DNA from: Xylophilus ampelinus | GTDB taxonomy: Bacteria; Pseudomonadota; Gammaproteobacteria; Burkholderiales; Burkholderiaceae_C | Assembly (NCBI RefSeq): GCF_003217575.1 | Contig: NZ_QJTC01000001.1 | Span: 62,001-126,000 of the forward strand | Length of the DNA: 64,000 nt | Direction: 5' to 3' | Shown: one piece after another, positions 45,336 to 53,510 of the stretch | Layout: each line of letters opens with the position of its first letter | How positions within the stretch are numbered: the stretch's first letter is position 1 | Made by a program: the position numbers and the translations under genes | Notes under the pieces: model-generated | Databases searched by the model: none | What the model saw: the letters and a program-made list of their open reading frames with translations, nothing else | What the model was told of the DNA's origin: nothing

Positions 45336-46886
45336 GGACAGACGGGGCGTTGCCAGCGGCTCCAGCGCGTGCCAGGCGCGCAGCACGGCGTAGCTCCGCC
45401 AGGGGCGCCAGACCTGCGACGCCTCTTCCGCCGCCTTGGCCGGCCGGGGCCGTCCGCGTACGCCCATCGCCTCCTGCAGCGCCACGTCGCCGGCCGGAAA
45501 CGCGTCGGGCCAGGCCAACGCCCGCATCGCGACGTAGTGGGCCGTCCAGTCGCCGATGCCGGGCAGGGCGACCAGGGCGGCGATGGCCGGGGCCGGCGGG
45601 CAGCCGGGCTCCAGCACCAGGGAGCCGTCGGCCACCGCCCGGGCCAGCGCCTGGATCGCGCCTTGGCGCTGGCGCACGATGCCCAGGCCGCCCAGCGTGT
45701 CCGAATCGGCGGCGGCCAGCGCCGCCGGCGTGGGGAACAACCGCAGCAGCCCGCCGTGCGGCGTGGCCAGCGGCGCGCCATAACGGGCGGCCAGCCGGTT
45801 GGCGAAGGTGCAGGCGGCGGCCACCGTCACCTGCTGTCCCAGCACGGCGCGCACCGCCAGCTCGAAGCCGTCGAAGCTGCCCGGCACCCGCCAGCCGGCC
45901 ATGCCGGGGAAGTACCCGCCGAGCAGTGCGTCGATCGCGGCCGGGTCGGCATCCAGGTCGAGCAGGGCGCGCACCTGGCGGATCACGGTGGGCAGCACCG
46001 GCAGAAGACTGTCGCTCACCTGCAGCAGCACCTGGTTGCGCGCCTCGTCGAACCGCAGCTGCAGCCAGCCGGACGGTCCGGCGCCGCCGCGGGGCGCCAG
46101 CGCCCGCTGGAATGCGGGGCCGGCGGGCGTGTCGACCATCGCCTCCACGCCGGCCACCAGGTGGCGCTTCAGGAACGCCAGCATGCCCGCGACCGCGTAC
46201 GGGGGCCGGTACGCCAGCCGTGCCTGCGCCGTCGGCGCGCCGGTGCCGGACCGGTCCGCGGACGGTGCCTGCTCCCGACGCACCGCCACCGGCGCCAGCC
46301 CGTAGTGCGCCAGGAAGGCCGCCTGGAACCGCCGCAGGCTGGCGAAGCCGGCGGCCAGCGCCACGTCGGCTACCGGCAGATCGGTGTCGGCCAGCAATTG
46401 CTTGGCGGCCAGCAGCCGGCGGGTCTGCAGGTACTGCAGCGGCGAAACGCCGAAGGCGCCTTCGAACACCCGGCGCAGGTGTCGGTCGCTGACGCCCATC
46501 CGCGCGGCCAGCCGCTGCACCGGGGCGGCGGCGCTGTCGCGGGTGGCGGCGAGCCAGCGGGCCGGGTCGTCCAGCCGGCGCGCCGCCTCGTGCGCCAGTA
46601 CCGCAGCGGCGTCGTGCATCGACCAGACGGTGCCGGCGGTGCCCGGCGCCAGCTCGGGCCGGCATCGCAGGCAGGGGCGGAAGCCCGCGCGCTCGGCCTG
46701 GGCCGCCAGGGTGAAGAAGCGGCAGTTCTCGCGCCGCGGGATGCGCACCCGGCACACCGGCCGGCAGTAGATGCCGGTAGAGGTCACGCCGGTGAAGAAG
46801 CGGCCGTCGAAGCGGGCATCGTGCGCCGCCAGGGCGCGGTAGCAGGCGTCGCCGTCGGGCGTGGCGGCGGGGCCGGGGGCCGACAT
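45324..46886 (-). CDS. alkA: Ada/AlkA-type fusion: DNA-3-methyladenine glycosylase 2 with Ada N-terminal domain
   Basis: Predicted 520 aa. The start at 46886 (MSAPGPAATPDGDACY) is chosen because GAGGAAGG lies just upstream; an ATG at 46940 is also in frame. Domains: Ada metal-binding domain (FFTGVTSTGIYCRPVC with Cys41/Cys45, then RPCLRC), AraC-type HTH (VSDRHLRRVFEGAFGVSPLQ, VALAAGFASLRRFQAAF), AlkA N-terminal domain, and a HhH-GPD glycosylase (VALPGIGDWTAHYVAMRAL, DVALQEAMG). It senses phosphotriester damage, can regulate transcription, and excises alkylated bases. The last residues SAIE and the stop come from the repeat. Confidence 0.93.
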   Translation of the reverse strand: MSAPGPAATPDGDACYRALAAHDARFDGRFFTGVTSTGIYCRPVCRVRIPRRENCRFFTLAAQAERAGFRPCLRCRPELAPGTAGTVWSMHDAAAVLAHEAARRLDDPARWLAATRDSAAAPVQRLAARMGVSDRHLRRVFEGAFGVSPLQYLQTRRLLAAKQLLADTDLPVADVALAAGFASLRRFQAAFLAHYGLAPVAVRREQAPSADRSGTGAPTAQARLAYRPPYAVAGMLAFLKRHLVAGVEAMVDTPAGPAFQRALAPRGGAGPSGWLQLRFDEARNQVLLQVSDSLLPVLPTVIRQVRALLDLDADPAAIDALLGGYFPGMAGWRVPGSFDGFELAVRAVLGQQVTVAAACTFANRLAARYGAPLATPHGGLLRLFPTPAALAAADSDTLGGLGIVRQRQGAIQALARAVADGSLVLEPGCPPAPAIAALVALPGIGDWTAHYVAMRALAWPDAFPAGDVALQEAMGVRGRPRPAKAAEEASQVWRPWRSYAVLRAWHALEPLATPRLSAIE

Positions 46887-47109
46887 GTCGCCTTCCTCGG
46901 GCGCTGCAGGGCGGGCGGGGGGCGAAGCGGGCTGGTCCATGCGGTCGATGATACGGACGGACCGGCCGGCCACACGCCGTTTCCGGACATCTCCTCGGGT
47001 CTGTCCGTAGCGCCCCCGACGGCCCAGCACGCGCATCTGTCCCACAGGCCCGGCTGGGTGGCATGCCTAGAATCGACGGGCATTTTTCATCCAGCAGAAA
47101 GATCTTCCC

Positions 47110-48492
47110 ATGGCATTCGCTCCGTCCATCTTCAAGGCATACGACATCCGGGGCATCGTCCCCGCCGCCCTCGACGAGGGCGTGGCGCAGGCGCTTGGCC
47201 GGGCCTTCGGCGCCGCCGCGCTGGCGCTCGGCGAGCGGGCCGTCGCCGTCGGCCGCGACGGCCGGCTGAGCGGCCCGGCTCTCGGCAAGGCCTTGATCGA
47301 CGGCCTGGTGGCTTCGGGCGTGGAGGTGATCGATGTGGGCACCGTCACCACGCCGATGCTGTATTTCGCGGCCAGTACGCTCTGCAACAGCGGCATCCAG
47401 GTCACCGGCAGCCACAACCCGAAGGACTACAACGGCTTCAAGATGGTGCTGGCCGGCAAGGCGATCTACGGCGAGGAAATCCAGGGCCTGCGCCGCACGA
47501 TGGACGACGACAGCGCCCCGCGCAAGGATGGCGGCAGCGTCCGCACGGTGGACGTCACCGCCGACTACATCGCCCGCATCGCCGGCGACATCCGGCTCGC
47601 CCGGCCGGTCAAGATCGTGGTCGATTCGGGCAACGGCATCGCCGGCGCCTCGGCGCCCGACGTGTTCCGCGCCATCGGCTGCGAGGTGATCGAGCTGTTC
47701 AGCCAGGTCGACGGCAACTTCCCCAACCACCACCCCGACCCGAGCAAGCCCGAGAACCTGCGCGACGTGATCGCCAAGCTGCAGGAGACCGACGCCGAGC
47801 TGGGCCTGGCCTTCGACGGCGACGGCGACCGCCTGGGCATCGTCACCAAGGACGGCCAGAACATCTTTCCCGACCGCCAGATGATGCTGTTCGCGCAGGA
47901 CGTACTGAGGCGCGTACCCGGCGGCGAAATCGTCTTCGACGTGAAATGCAGCCAGCGCCTGGCGCCCGCGATCGAGGCGGCCGGCGGCAAGGCCACCATG
48001 TTCAAGACCGGCCACTCGCTGATCAAGGCCAAGATGCGCGAAACCGATTCGCCCCTGGGCGGCGAGATGAGCGGCCACATCTTCTTCAAGGAGCGCTGGT
48101 ACGGCTTCGACGACGGCACCTACGCCGGCTGCCGCCTGCTGGAGATCGTCAGCAAGAGCCCCGACGCCAGCGCGGTGCTCAATGCGCTGCCGACCAGCTT
48201 CTCTACGCCCGAGCTGAACGTGGCCTGTGCCGAGGGCGAGCCGCACACCCTGGTGCAGAAGCTGGTCGAGACGGCGAAGTTCGACGCGCCGGCCAAGGTC
48301 TCGACGATCGACGGCGTGCGGGTCGACTGGCCCGACGGCTTCGGCCTGGTGCGCGCCTCCAACACCACGCCGGTGCTGGTGCTGCGCTTCGAAGGCCACA
48401 CGCCCGAGGCGCTGCACCGCATCGAGGAAGCGATGACGGCGCTGCTGAAGACGGTGAAGCCGGACGCGAAGATCGGCGCCGCGGCGCACTGA
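47110..48492 (+). CDS. Phosphomannomutase/phosphoglucomutase (AlgC-type)
   Basis: Predicted 460 aa. FKAYDIRGIVPAAL at the N-terminus, the phosphoserine loop QVTGSHNPKDYNGFK, the metal loop AFDGDGDRLGIV, the sugar-binding GGEMSGHIFF and the C-terminal phosphate loop VRASNTTPVLVLRFE match the AlgC family. It supplies mannose-1-P and glucose-1-P for LPS and exopolysaccharide, fitting the downstream waaA. A cluster of repeats lies between the two. Confidence 0.94.
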   Translation: MAFAPSIFKAYDIRGIVPAALDEGVAQALGRAFGAAALALGERAVAVGRDGRLSGPALGKALIDGLVASGVEVIDVGTVTTPMLYFAASTLCNSGIQVTGSHNPKDYNGFKMVLAGKAIYGEEIQGLRRTMDDDSAPRKDGGSVRTVDVTADYIARIAGDIRLARPVKIVVDSGNGIAGASAPDVFRAIGCEVIELFSQVDGNFPNHHPDPSKPENLRDVIAKLQETDAELGLAFDGDGDRLGIVTKDGQNIFPDRQMMLFAQDVLRRVPGGEIVFDVKCSQRLAPAIEAAGGKATMFKTGHSLIKAKMRETDSPLGGEMSGHIFFKERWYGFDDGTYAGCRLLEIVSKSPDASAVLNALPTSFSTPELNVACAEGEPHTLVQKLVETAKFDAPAKVSTIDGVRVDWPDGFGLVRASNTTPVLVLRFEGHTPEALHRIEEAMTALLKTVKPDAKIGAAAH

Positions 48493-48496
48493 GCTC

Positions 48497-48550
48497 ACCC
48501 CCAGGCTCCGCACTTCGTGTCTGCGCCTCCCCCCTCGCCGGGGAAGACTT
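48497..48550 (+). repeat. CCCCCAGGCT-type repeat, partial copy A
   Basis: CCCCCAGGCTCCGCACTTCG, followed by TCGCCGGGGA. It ends where the 114-bp palindromic element begins. Confidence 0.65.
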
Positions 48551-48664
48551 AGAGCGGCTAACACAACCCAGCGAAGCGGTTCTGGCTAGGCGCCGCATCG
48601 CAGACAGTACGAGTAGTACGACAAGGTGCGGCAACGACGCCAGCAGGGTTGTGTTAGCCGCTCT
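48551..48664. mobile_element. 114-bp palindromic (MITE-like) element
   Basis: Perfect 19-bp terminal inverted repeats AGAGCGGCTAACACAACCC (48551-48569 and complement at 48646-48664) around a 76-bp core that includes GTACGAGTAGTAC. No coding capacity. It sits between two copies of another repeat. Confidence 0.8.
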
Positions 48665-48670
48665 TAGCAG

Positions 48671-48756
48671 TCCCCCAGGCTCCGCACTGCGTGTCGTCGC
48701 CACCCCCCGCCGGGGGCGAGACCGGCAGCCCGGCGGAGCCGGTTCTGCGGTCTCCC
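48671..48756 (+). repeat. CCCCCAGGCT-type repeat, copy B
   Basis: CCCCCAGGCTCCGCACTGCG, then CCCCCCGCCGGGGGC and CCCGGCGGAGCCGGTTCTGC. The same blocks recur at 53310. Confidence 0.75.
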
Positions 48757-48809
48757 TGAAGGGGAGAGCGTCTAACCTGCCGCGTCGCTGAGTAGCGGTT
48801 TATTTCTCT

Positions 48810-48840
48810 AACGGAGTGGTTTTGCTGCTCCGTTTTCATT
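48810..48840 (+). terminator. Terminator-like hairpin before waaA
   Basis: AACGGAG (48810-48816) pairs with CTCCGTT (48828-48834), then TTTCATTT. It would end transcripts from the phosphohexomutase gene 8 bp before waaA. Confidence 0.6.
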
Positions 48841-48847
48841 TCCGTCC

Positions 48848-50230
48848 ATGCGCCTTCTCTCTCGCCTTGCTTTGATGGGCTATTCGGCCGCCCTGACCGT
48901 GGCGCAGCCGTTGCTGCGTCGCAAGCTGCGTCGGCGGGCCCGGGTGGAGGCAGGTTACGGGGAGGCGGTGGAAGAGCGGTTCGGGCATTACGAACCGGGG
49001 GGCTGGGCGCAGCCTGCGGAAGCAGCCGCAGTCGCCGGGCCGACGGTGTGGCTGCATGCGGTGTCGCTCGGCGAGACGCGGGCCGCTGCGGTGCTGGTGG
49101 CGGCTCTGCGTGCGCGCTTGCCCGGCATGCGGCTGCTGTTGACGAACGGCACCGCCACCGGCCGGGCCGAGGGCCGCACGCTGCTGCGGCCGGGCGACCG
49201 GCAGGTGTGGCAGCCGTGGGATACGCCGCAGGCGGTGCGCCGGTTCCTGCGGGCCTTTGCGCCCGACATCGGAATCCTCATGGAGACGGAGGTCTGGCCC
49301 AACCTGGTCGCCGGCTGCGTGGAGCAGGGCGTACCGCTGGTGGTGACCAATGCGCGGCTCAACACCGGCTCGTTCGTCAAGTCGGAGCGCCTGCACCTGC
49401 TGGCCCGACCTGCGTATGCGCGGTTGACCGCCGTGTGGGCCCAGCATGCCGACGATGCCGCGCGGCTGCGCCGCCTGGGCGCGCCGGTGCAGGGCGTCTT
49501 CGGCAACCTGAAGTTCGACGCCGCGCCCGACGCGGCGTTGCTGGCGCGCGGCCGGCACTGGCGCGATGCAGGCGCGCGGCCGGTGGTGCTGTTCGCCAGC
49601 TCGCGCGAGGGCGAAGAGGCGATGTGGATAGAAGAATTCAAACGAAAAGTGCCCGCAGCCGGCGCAGAATGCCGACCACTAGCTACAGAAATGATAGCAG
49701 AGGGGTTGTCTGGCGCTTCCGATGTCCAGTGGCTCCTGGTACCGCGGCATCCCAACCGTTTCGACGAAGTCGCGCAGTTGCTGCAGGCCGCCGGGCTGCG
49801 TGTCGCCCGCCGCAGCCAGTGGCCGGACGGTGAAGGCGCTCCGCCGGAAGCCGACGTCTGGCTAGGCGATTCGGTCGGCGAGATGGCGCTGTACTACGGC
49901 ATGGCGCATGCCGCCTTGCTCGGCGGCAGCTTCGAGACCCTGGGCGGTCAGAACCTGATCGAGGCGGCGGCCTGCGGCTGCCCGGTGGTGATGGGGCCGC
50001 ACACCTTCAACTTCGCCGACGCGGCGGAGCAGGCCGCGGCGGCGGGTGCGGCGATGCGGGTGGCGGACATGGCGCAGGCGATGGAGGTGGCCGTACGGCT
50101 GGTCGGCGATCCCGCCGCACAGCGGAAGGCGGCCGCGGCATCGACCACCTTCGCGGCCTCGCACAGCGGCGCCTCGGCCCGGACGGCGGATGCGATCTGC
50201 GCGCTGCTGGCGCGGCGGCGGGTCGGATAG
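48848..50230 (+). CDS. waaA: 3-deoxy-D-manno-octulosonic acid transferase
   Basis: Predicted 460 aa (E. coli 425). An N-terminal membrane segment, WLHAVSLGETRAA, LLLTNGTATGRAEG, ILMETEVWPNLV, ARLNTGSF, GNLKFD, VLFASSREGEE and LGGSFETLGGQNLIEAAACG are the WaaA signature. It adds Kdo to lipid A precursor at the inner membrane. After SREGEEAMWI a copy of the 65-bp repeat (49634-49699) adds about 25 residues (EEFKRKVPAAGAECRPLATE), in frame, before the normal WLLVPRHPNRF. This region normally links the two GT-B domains. Confidence 0.95.
   Translation: MRLLSRLALMGYSAALTVAQPLLRRKLRRRARVEAGYGEAVEERFGHYEPGGWAQPAEAAAVAGPTVWLHAVSLGETRAAAVLVAALRARLPGMRLLLTNGTATGRAEGRTLLRPGDRQVWQPWDTPQAVRRFLRAFAPDIGILMETEVWPNLVAGCVEQGVPLVVTNARLNTGSFVKSERLHLLARPAYARLTAVWAQHADDAARLRRLGAPVQGVFGNLKFDAAPDAALLARGRHWRDAGARPVVLFASSREGEEAMWIEEFKRKVPAAGAECRPLATEMIAEGLSGASDVQWLLVPRHPNRFDEVAQLLQAAGLRVARRSQWPDGEGAPPEADVWLGDSVGEMALYYGMAHAALLGGSFETLGGQNLIEAAACGCPVVMGPHTFNFADAAEQAAAAGAAMRVADMAQAMEVAVRLVGDPAAQRKAAAASTTFAASHSGASARTADAICALLARRRVG
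49634..49699 (+). repeat. ~65-bp dispersed repeat, copy 8 (inside waaA)
   Basis: GAATTCAAACGAAAAGTGCC, GCAGCCGGCGCAGAATGCCG, CTAGCTACAGAAATGATAGC. One of the best-preserved copies. Confidence 0.85.
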
Positions 50231-50271
50231 CGGTCGGGCGGACACATCGTCAGCGGGCAGCGCCCATTGAC

Positions 50272-51690
50272 TCAGGGCGCCTGCAAACGCTGCAGCACTT
50301 CCGGCGTCGGATACCCATCCGCCGGCAGGCCGACGCTCTGCTGGTAGTGCCGCAGGCCGTCGCGCGTCGCCGGCCCGAGCAGCCCGTCCGGCGTGCCGAC
50401 CGGGAACCCCTTGGCGTTGAGCGCTGTCTGCATCTGCTGCAGCGCGCTGCGGCCGAGCGGCGGCAGATCCACCGGCCACTGCGTGGCCAGCGGGCCGCCT
50501 CCGTCGATCCGGTCGGCCAGCATGCCGACCGCCAGGGCATAGCTGTCGGAATTGTTGTAGCGCAGGATCGCCCGGAAATTGGGGCCGACCAAGAAGGCCG
50601 GGCCGCGCGCGCCGGCCGGCAGCAGCACCGCCGCATCGGTCAGGGCGGGCAGGGCGGTGCCGTCGGCGCGGCGCAGGCCGGCGGCGGCCCAGGCGGCGGC
50701 GTCCTGGCGCACGGCCATGTCGGCGCGGGCGTAGTCGAAGCCGGGCGGCAGCTGCACCTCCACGCCCCAGGGCTCGCCCGGGCGCCAGCCGGCGCGGGCC
50801 AGGTAATTGGCGGTGGAGGCCATCACGTCGGCCATGCTGCCCCAGATGTCGCGCCGGCCGTCGCCGTCGGCATCGACCGCGTAGGCCAGGAAGCTCGACG
50901 GCAGGAACTGGGTGTGGCCCATCGCGCCGGCCCAGGAGCCGACCATGTGGCGGCTGTCTATGTCGCCGTTGTCGATGATCTTCAGCGCGGCCAGCAGCTC
51001 GCTGCGCGCCCAGTCCTGCCGGCGGCCCTCGAATCCCAGCGTGGCCAGCGCATCGACCGTCGGGAAGTCGCCGAAGTTGGCGCCGTAGTTGCTCTCCATG
51101 CCCCAGATCGCGGCGATCGTGGCGGCCGGCACCCGGTAACGGGCCTGGGCCGCATCGGCCTCGGTGCGCACCTGCGCCAGCCTGGCGCGGCCGTTGGCCA
51201 CGCGCTGCTCCGACACCGCGCTGGCCAGGTACTCCCACACCGGGCGGACGAACTCGGGCTGCGACCGGTCGAGGTCGATGGTGCGGGGCCGGTACTGCGC
51301 GCCGTCGAAGGCGTCGCGCAGGGTCGCCTCGCGGATGCCCTGGGTGCGGGCGTAAGCGGAGAAATCGGCGATCCAGCGGGCGAAGGCGGCTTGTTGGGCG
51401 GCGTCGTGCACCGTGGCCGTGGCCGTGGCGGCGGGGGCCGGCGCGGGAGAGGGCGCCGGCGCAGCCGGTGCGGCCACGGGCGCGGCCGGTGCGGTCGATG
51501 TCCCGCCCGGCGGTATGCCCGGCGTCGCCGCCGGTGGGCCGGCGCATCCGGCCAGCGCCAGCGCCGCCACCAGCGATGCGCAGGCGGCGAGGCGACGGTG
51601 GGCCGCGGGCGGTTCGGCGAAACGGGCCGTGTCGAACGCAGGCGCAGCGACGCTGGAAGAGGACACGGCAGGCACGGAGGAGAAGGGCAT
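50272..51690 (-). CDS. mltB: Membrane-bound lytic murein transglycosylase B
   Basis: Predicted 472 aa. Lipoprotein signal after a 30-residue N-terminal extension: LVAALALAGC with Cys49 in the lipobox. A Pro/Ala linker is followed by the SLT_2 domain: AIWGMESNYGANFGDF with the catalytic Glu, SWAGAMGHTQFLPSSFLAYA, and a C-terminal peptidoglycan-binding domain (LQQMQTALNAKGFPVGTPDG). It cleaves the MurNAc-GlcNAc bond of murein. Convergent with waaA with 41 bp between stops. Confidence 0.93.
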   Translation of the reverse strand: MPFSSVPAVSSSSVAAPAFDTARFAEPPAAHRRLAACASLVAALALAGCAGPPAATPGIPPGGTSTAPAAPVAAPAAPAPSPAPAPAATATATVHDAAQQAAFARWIADFSAYARTQGIREATLRDAFDGAQYRPRTIDLDRSQPEFVRPVWEYLASAVSEQRVANGRARLAQVRTEADAAQARYRVPAATIAAIWGMESNYGANFGDFPTVDALATLGFEGRRQDWARSELLAALKIIDNGDIDSRHMVGSWAGAMGHTQFLPSSFLAYAVDADGDGRRDIWGSMADVMASTANYLARAGWRPGEPWGVEVQLPPGFDYARADMAVRQDAAAWAAAGLRRADGTALPALTDAAVLLPAGARGPAFLVGPNFRAILRYNNSDSYALAVGMLADRIDGGGPLATQWPVDLPPLGRSALQQMQTALNAKGFPVGTPDGLLGPATRDGLRHYQQSVGLPADGYPTPEVLQRLQAP

Positions 51691-51838
51691 GGGCGGGCTC
51701 GTCGGCGGCAGAAGGAGTCGGTCGATTGTCCCTTCCCGTCGCGGGGCGCCGCAACACCGGGTTACCTCAGCGGCGAGGCCGCAGCGGCCCGGTCGTGCGG
51801 TAAACCTAGAATCCGCCACCGCGTTCCCCTGGGGCCTC

Positions 51839-53305
51839 ATGCTTTCGCTCTCCGATCTGCCCGACCTTCCGGCCGTGCCCGACACCGTCAAGACCACGCT
51901 GTCCTTCGCCTGGACCGCCTACATCGCCGTCCTGGCGGTCTGGATCGTGTTGCAGAAGCGTTCACCGCTCTCCACCCTCGGCTGGATCCTGTCGATGGCC
52001 TGGCTGCCGGTGCTGGGTTTCGGTGTGTACTACTTCTTCGGCCCGCAGCGGCTGCGGCGCCAGCGGGTCAAGCGGATCCGCAGCCATGCCAACCTGTACG
52101 CGAAGAGCGATTTCGCCAACCTGCGCGCCCTGAGCGACCACGCACCGCAGCACCTGCAGCAGATGGGCCTGCTGGGCCGAGCCACCTGCGACATCCCGGT
52201 CTCGACCGCGTCCGACGTGCGGCTGCTGGTGGGCGGCGCCCAGACGTACAAGGCCTTGTTCGACGCGATCCGGGCGGCGCGCCACCATGTGCACCTCGAG
52301 TACTACATCTTCGAGCCCGACAAGATCGGTACCGCGCTGCGCGACCTGCTGGTCGAGAAGGCGCGGCAGGGCGTCAAGGTGCGGCTGTTGGTCGACGCGC
52401 TGGGCTCCAAGCGGCTCGGCAGGCGCTTCTTCGCGCCTCTGGAGGCTGCCGGCGCGGGCGTGGGCCGGTTCCACGACAGCCGCATCGGCCGGCGGCTGCG
52501 GCCGGTGATCAACTTCCGTACCCACCGCAAGATCGTGGTGTGCGACGGCGAGGTGGGCTTCACCGGCGGTCTCAACATCACCGACGAGGAAGACGAGCGC
52601 ACCCGCCCCGACGCCTACCACGACGTGCACCTGCGGCTGGAGGGCAACGCGGTGCGCTGGCTGCAGATGGTCTTCCTGGAAGACTGGGTCTACGCCACCG
52701 GCGAGCGCAAGCGGCGCACGGCGGAAGACTTCGACAGGCTGCTGCGGCCGACGGTGGTGGGCGAGCACGCGGTGCAGATCGTCGCCTCCGGTCCCGACAG
52801 CGCCTACGAGGCGATCCACCGGATGGTGCTGGCGGCGATCCACGGCGCGGTGCGCCGGGTGTGGATCACAACGCCGTACTTCGTGCCCGGCTCGCCCGCG
52901 CTGATGGCGCTGACCAGCGCCGCGTTGCGCGGGGTCGATGTGCGGGTGATGGTGCCGATGCGCAGCGATTCGCGCATCGTCAGCGCCGCGGCGCGCTCCT
53001 ATTTCGACGAACTGATCGAGGCCGGCGCCAAGGTCTGGGAGTACGAGGCGCGGATGCTTCACTCCAAAACGATGGTGTTCGACGACAACTGCGGCGTGGT
53101 CGGTACCGCCAACTTCGACAACCGCAGCTTCCGGCTCAACTACGAGATCTGCGCCTTCGTCTACGGGCCGACGCTGACCGTGCCGCTGGGCGCGCAGTTC
53201 GAGCGCGACCTGCGCAAGTCGATGCGGGTGGAGGCCGACCGCCGGCTGCCCGCCTGGCAGAAGCTGTTCGACGCCACCGCGCGCCTGTTCTCGCCGTTGT
53301 TATAG
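51839..53305 (+). CDS. cls: Cardiolipin synthase
   Basis: Predicted 488 aa. Two N-terminal membrane segments (TAYIAVLAVWIVLQKRS and LGWILSMAWLPVLGFGVYYF), then two phospholipase-D active sites: HRKIVVCDGEVGFTGGLN and HSKTMVFDDNCGVVGTANFD followed by NRS. It condenses phosphatidylglycerol into cardiolipin at the inner membrane. Start 51839 gives the normal N-terminus. A CCCCCAGGCT-type repeat follows the stop directly. Confidence 0.94.
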   Translation: MLSLSDLPDLPAVPDTVKTTLSFAWTAYIAVLAVWIVLQKRSPLSTLGWILSMAWLPVLGFGVYYFFGPQRLRRQRVKRIRSHANLYAKSDFANLRALSDHAPQHLQQMGLLGRATCDIPVSTASDVRLLVGGAQTYKALFDAIRAARHHVHLEYYIFEPDKIGTALRDLLVEKARQGVKVRLLVDALGSKRLGRRFFAPLEAAGAGVGRFHDSRIGRRLRPVINFRTHRKIVVCDGEVGFTGGLNITDEEDERTRPDAYHDVHLRLEGNAVRWLQMVFLEDWVYATGERKRRTAEDFDRLLRPTVVGEHAVQIVASGPDSAYEAIHRMVLAAIHGAVRRVWITTPYFVPGSPALMALTSAALRGVDVRVMVPMRSDSRIVSAAARSYFDELIEAGAKVWEYEARMLHSKTMVFDDNCGVVGTANFDNRSFRLNYEICAFVYGPTLTVPLGAQFERDLRKSMRVEADRRLPAWQKLFDATARLFSPLL

Positions 53306-53307
53306 AC

Positions 53308-53400
53308 CACCCCCAGGCTGCGCACTGCGTGTCTTCGCCCACACCCTCGCGGAGGCGACGCTGGCGGCCCGGCGGAGCCGGTTCCACTGCGTCCTGAAGA
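53308..53400 (+). repeat. CCCCCAGGCT-type repeat, copy C
   Basis: CCCCCAGGCTGCGCACTGCG, then GGCGGCCCGGCGGAGCCGGT. It resembles copy B over its whole length and lies right after cls. Confidence 0.75.
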
Positions 53401-53510
53401 GGCGGGGTCGTCGTCCGGGCGGACAGGCGGTGTAGGTGCCTGTGTCCTGAAACGACTTATCCGCAGGCGGGCGGCATACTGGCGGGCTTCCAGATTTCCG
53501 CTTGCCGCCG

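Noticed and set aside
45313-48564. Very long open frame (about 1080 codons) on the minus strand through alkA and the phosphohexomutase region
   Set aside because: It is antisense or out of frame to two clearly recognised genes. In GC-rich DNA with strong third-position bias such shadows are common, and it has no domain signature.
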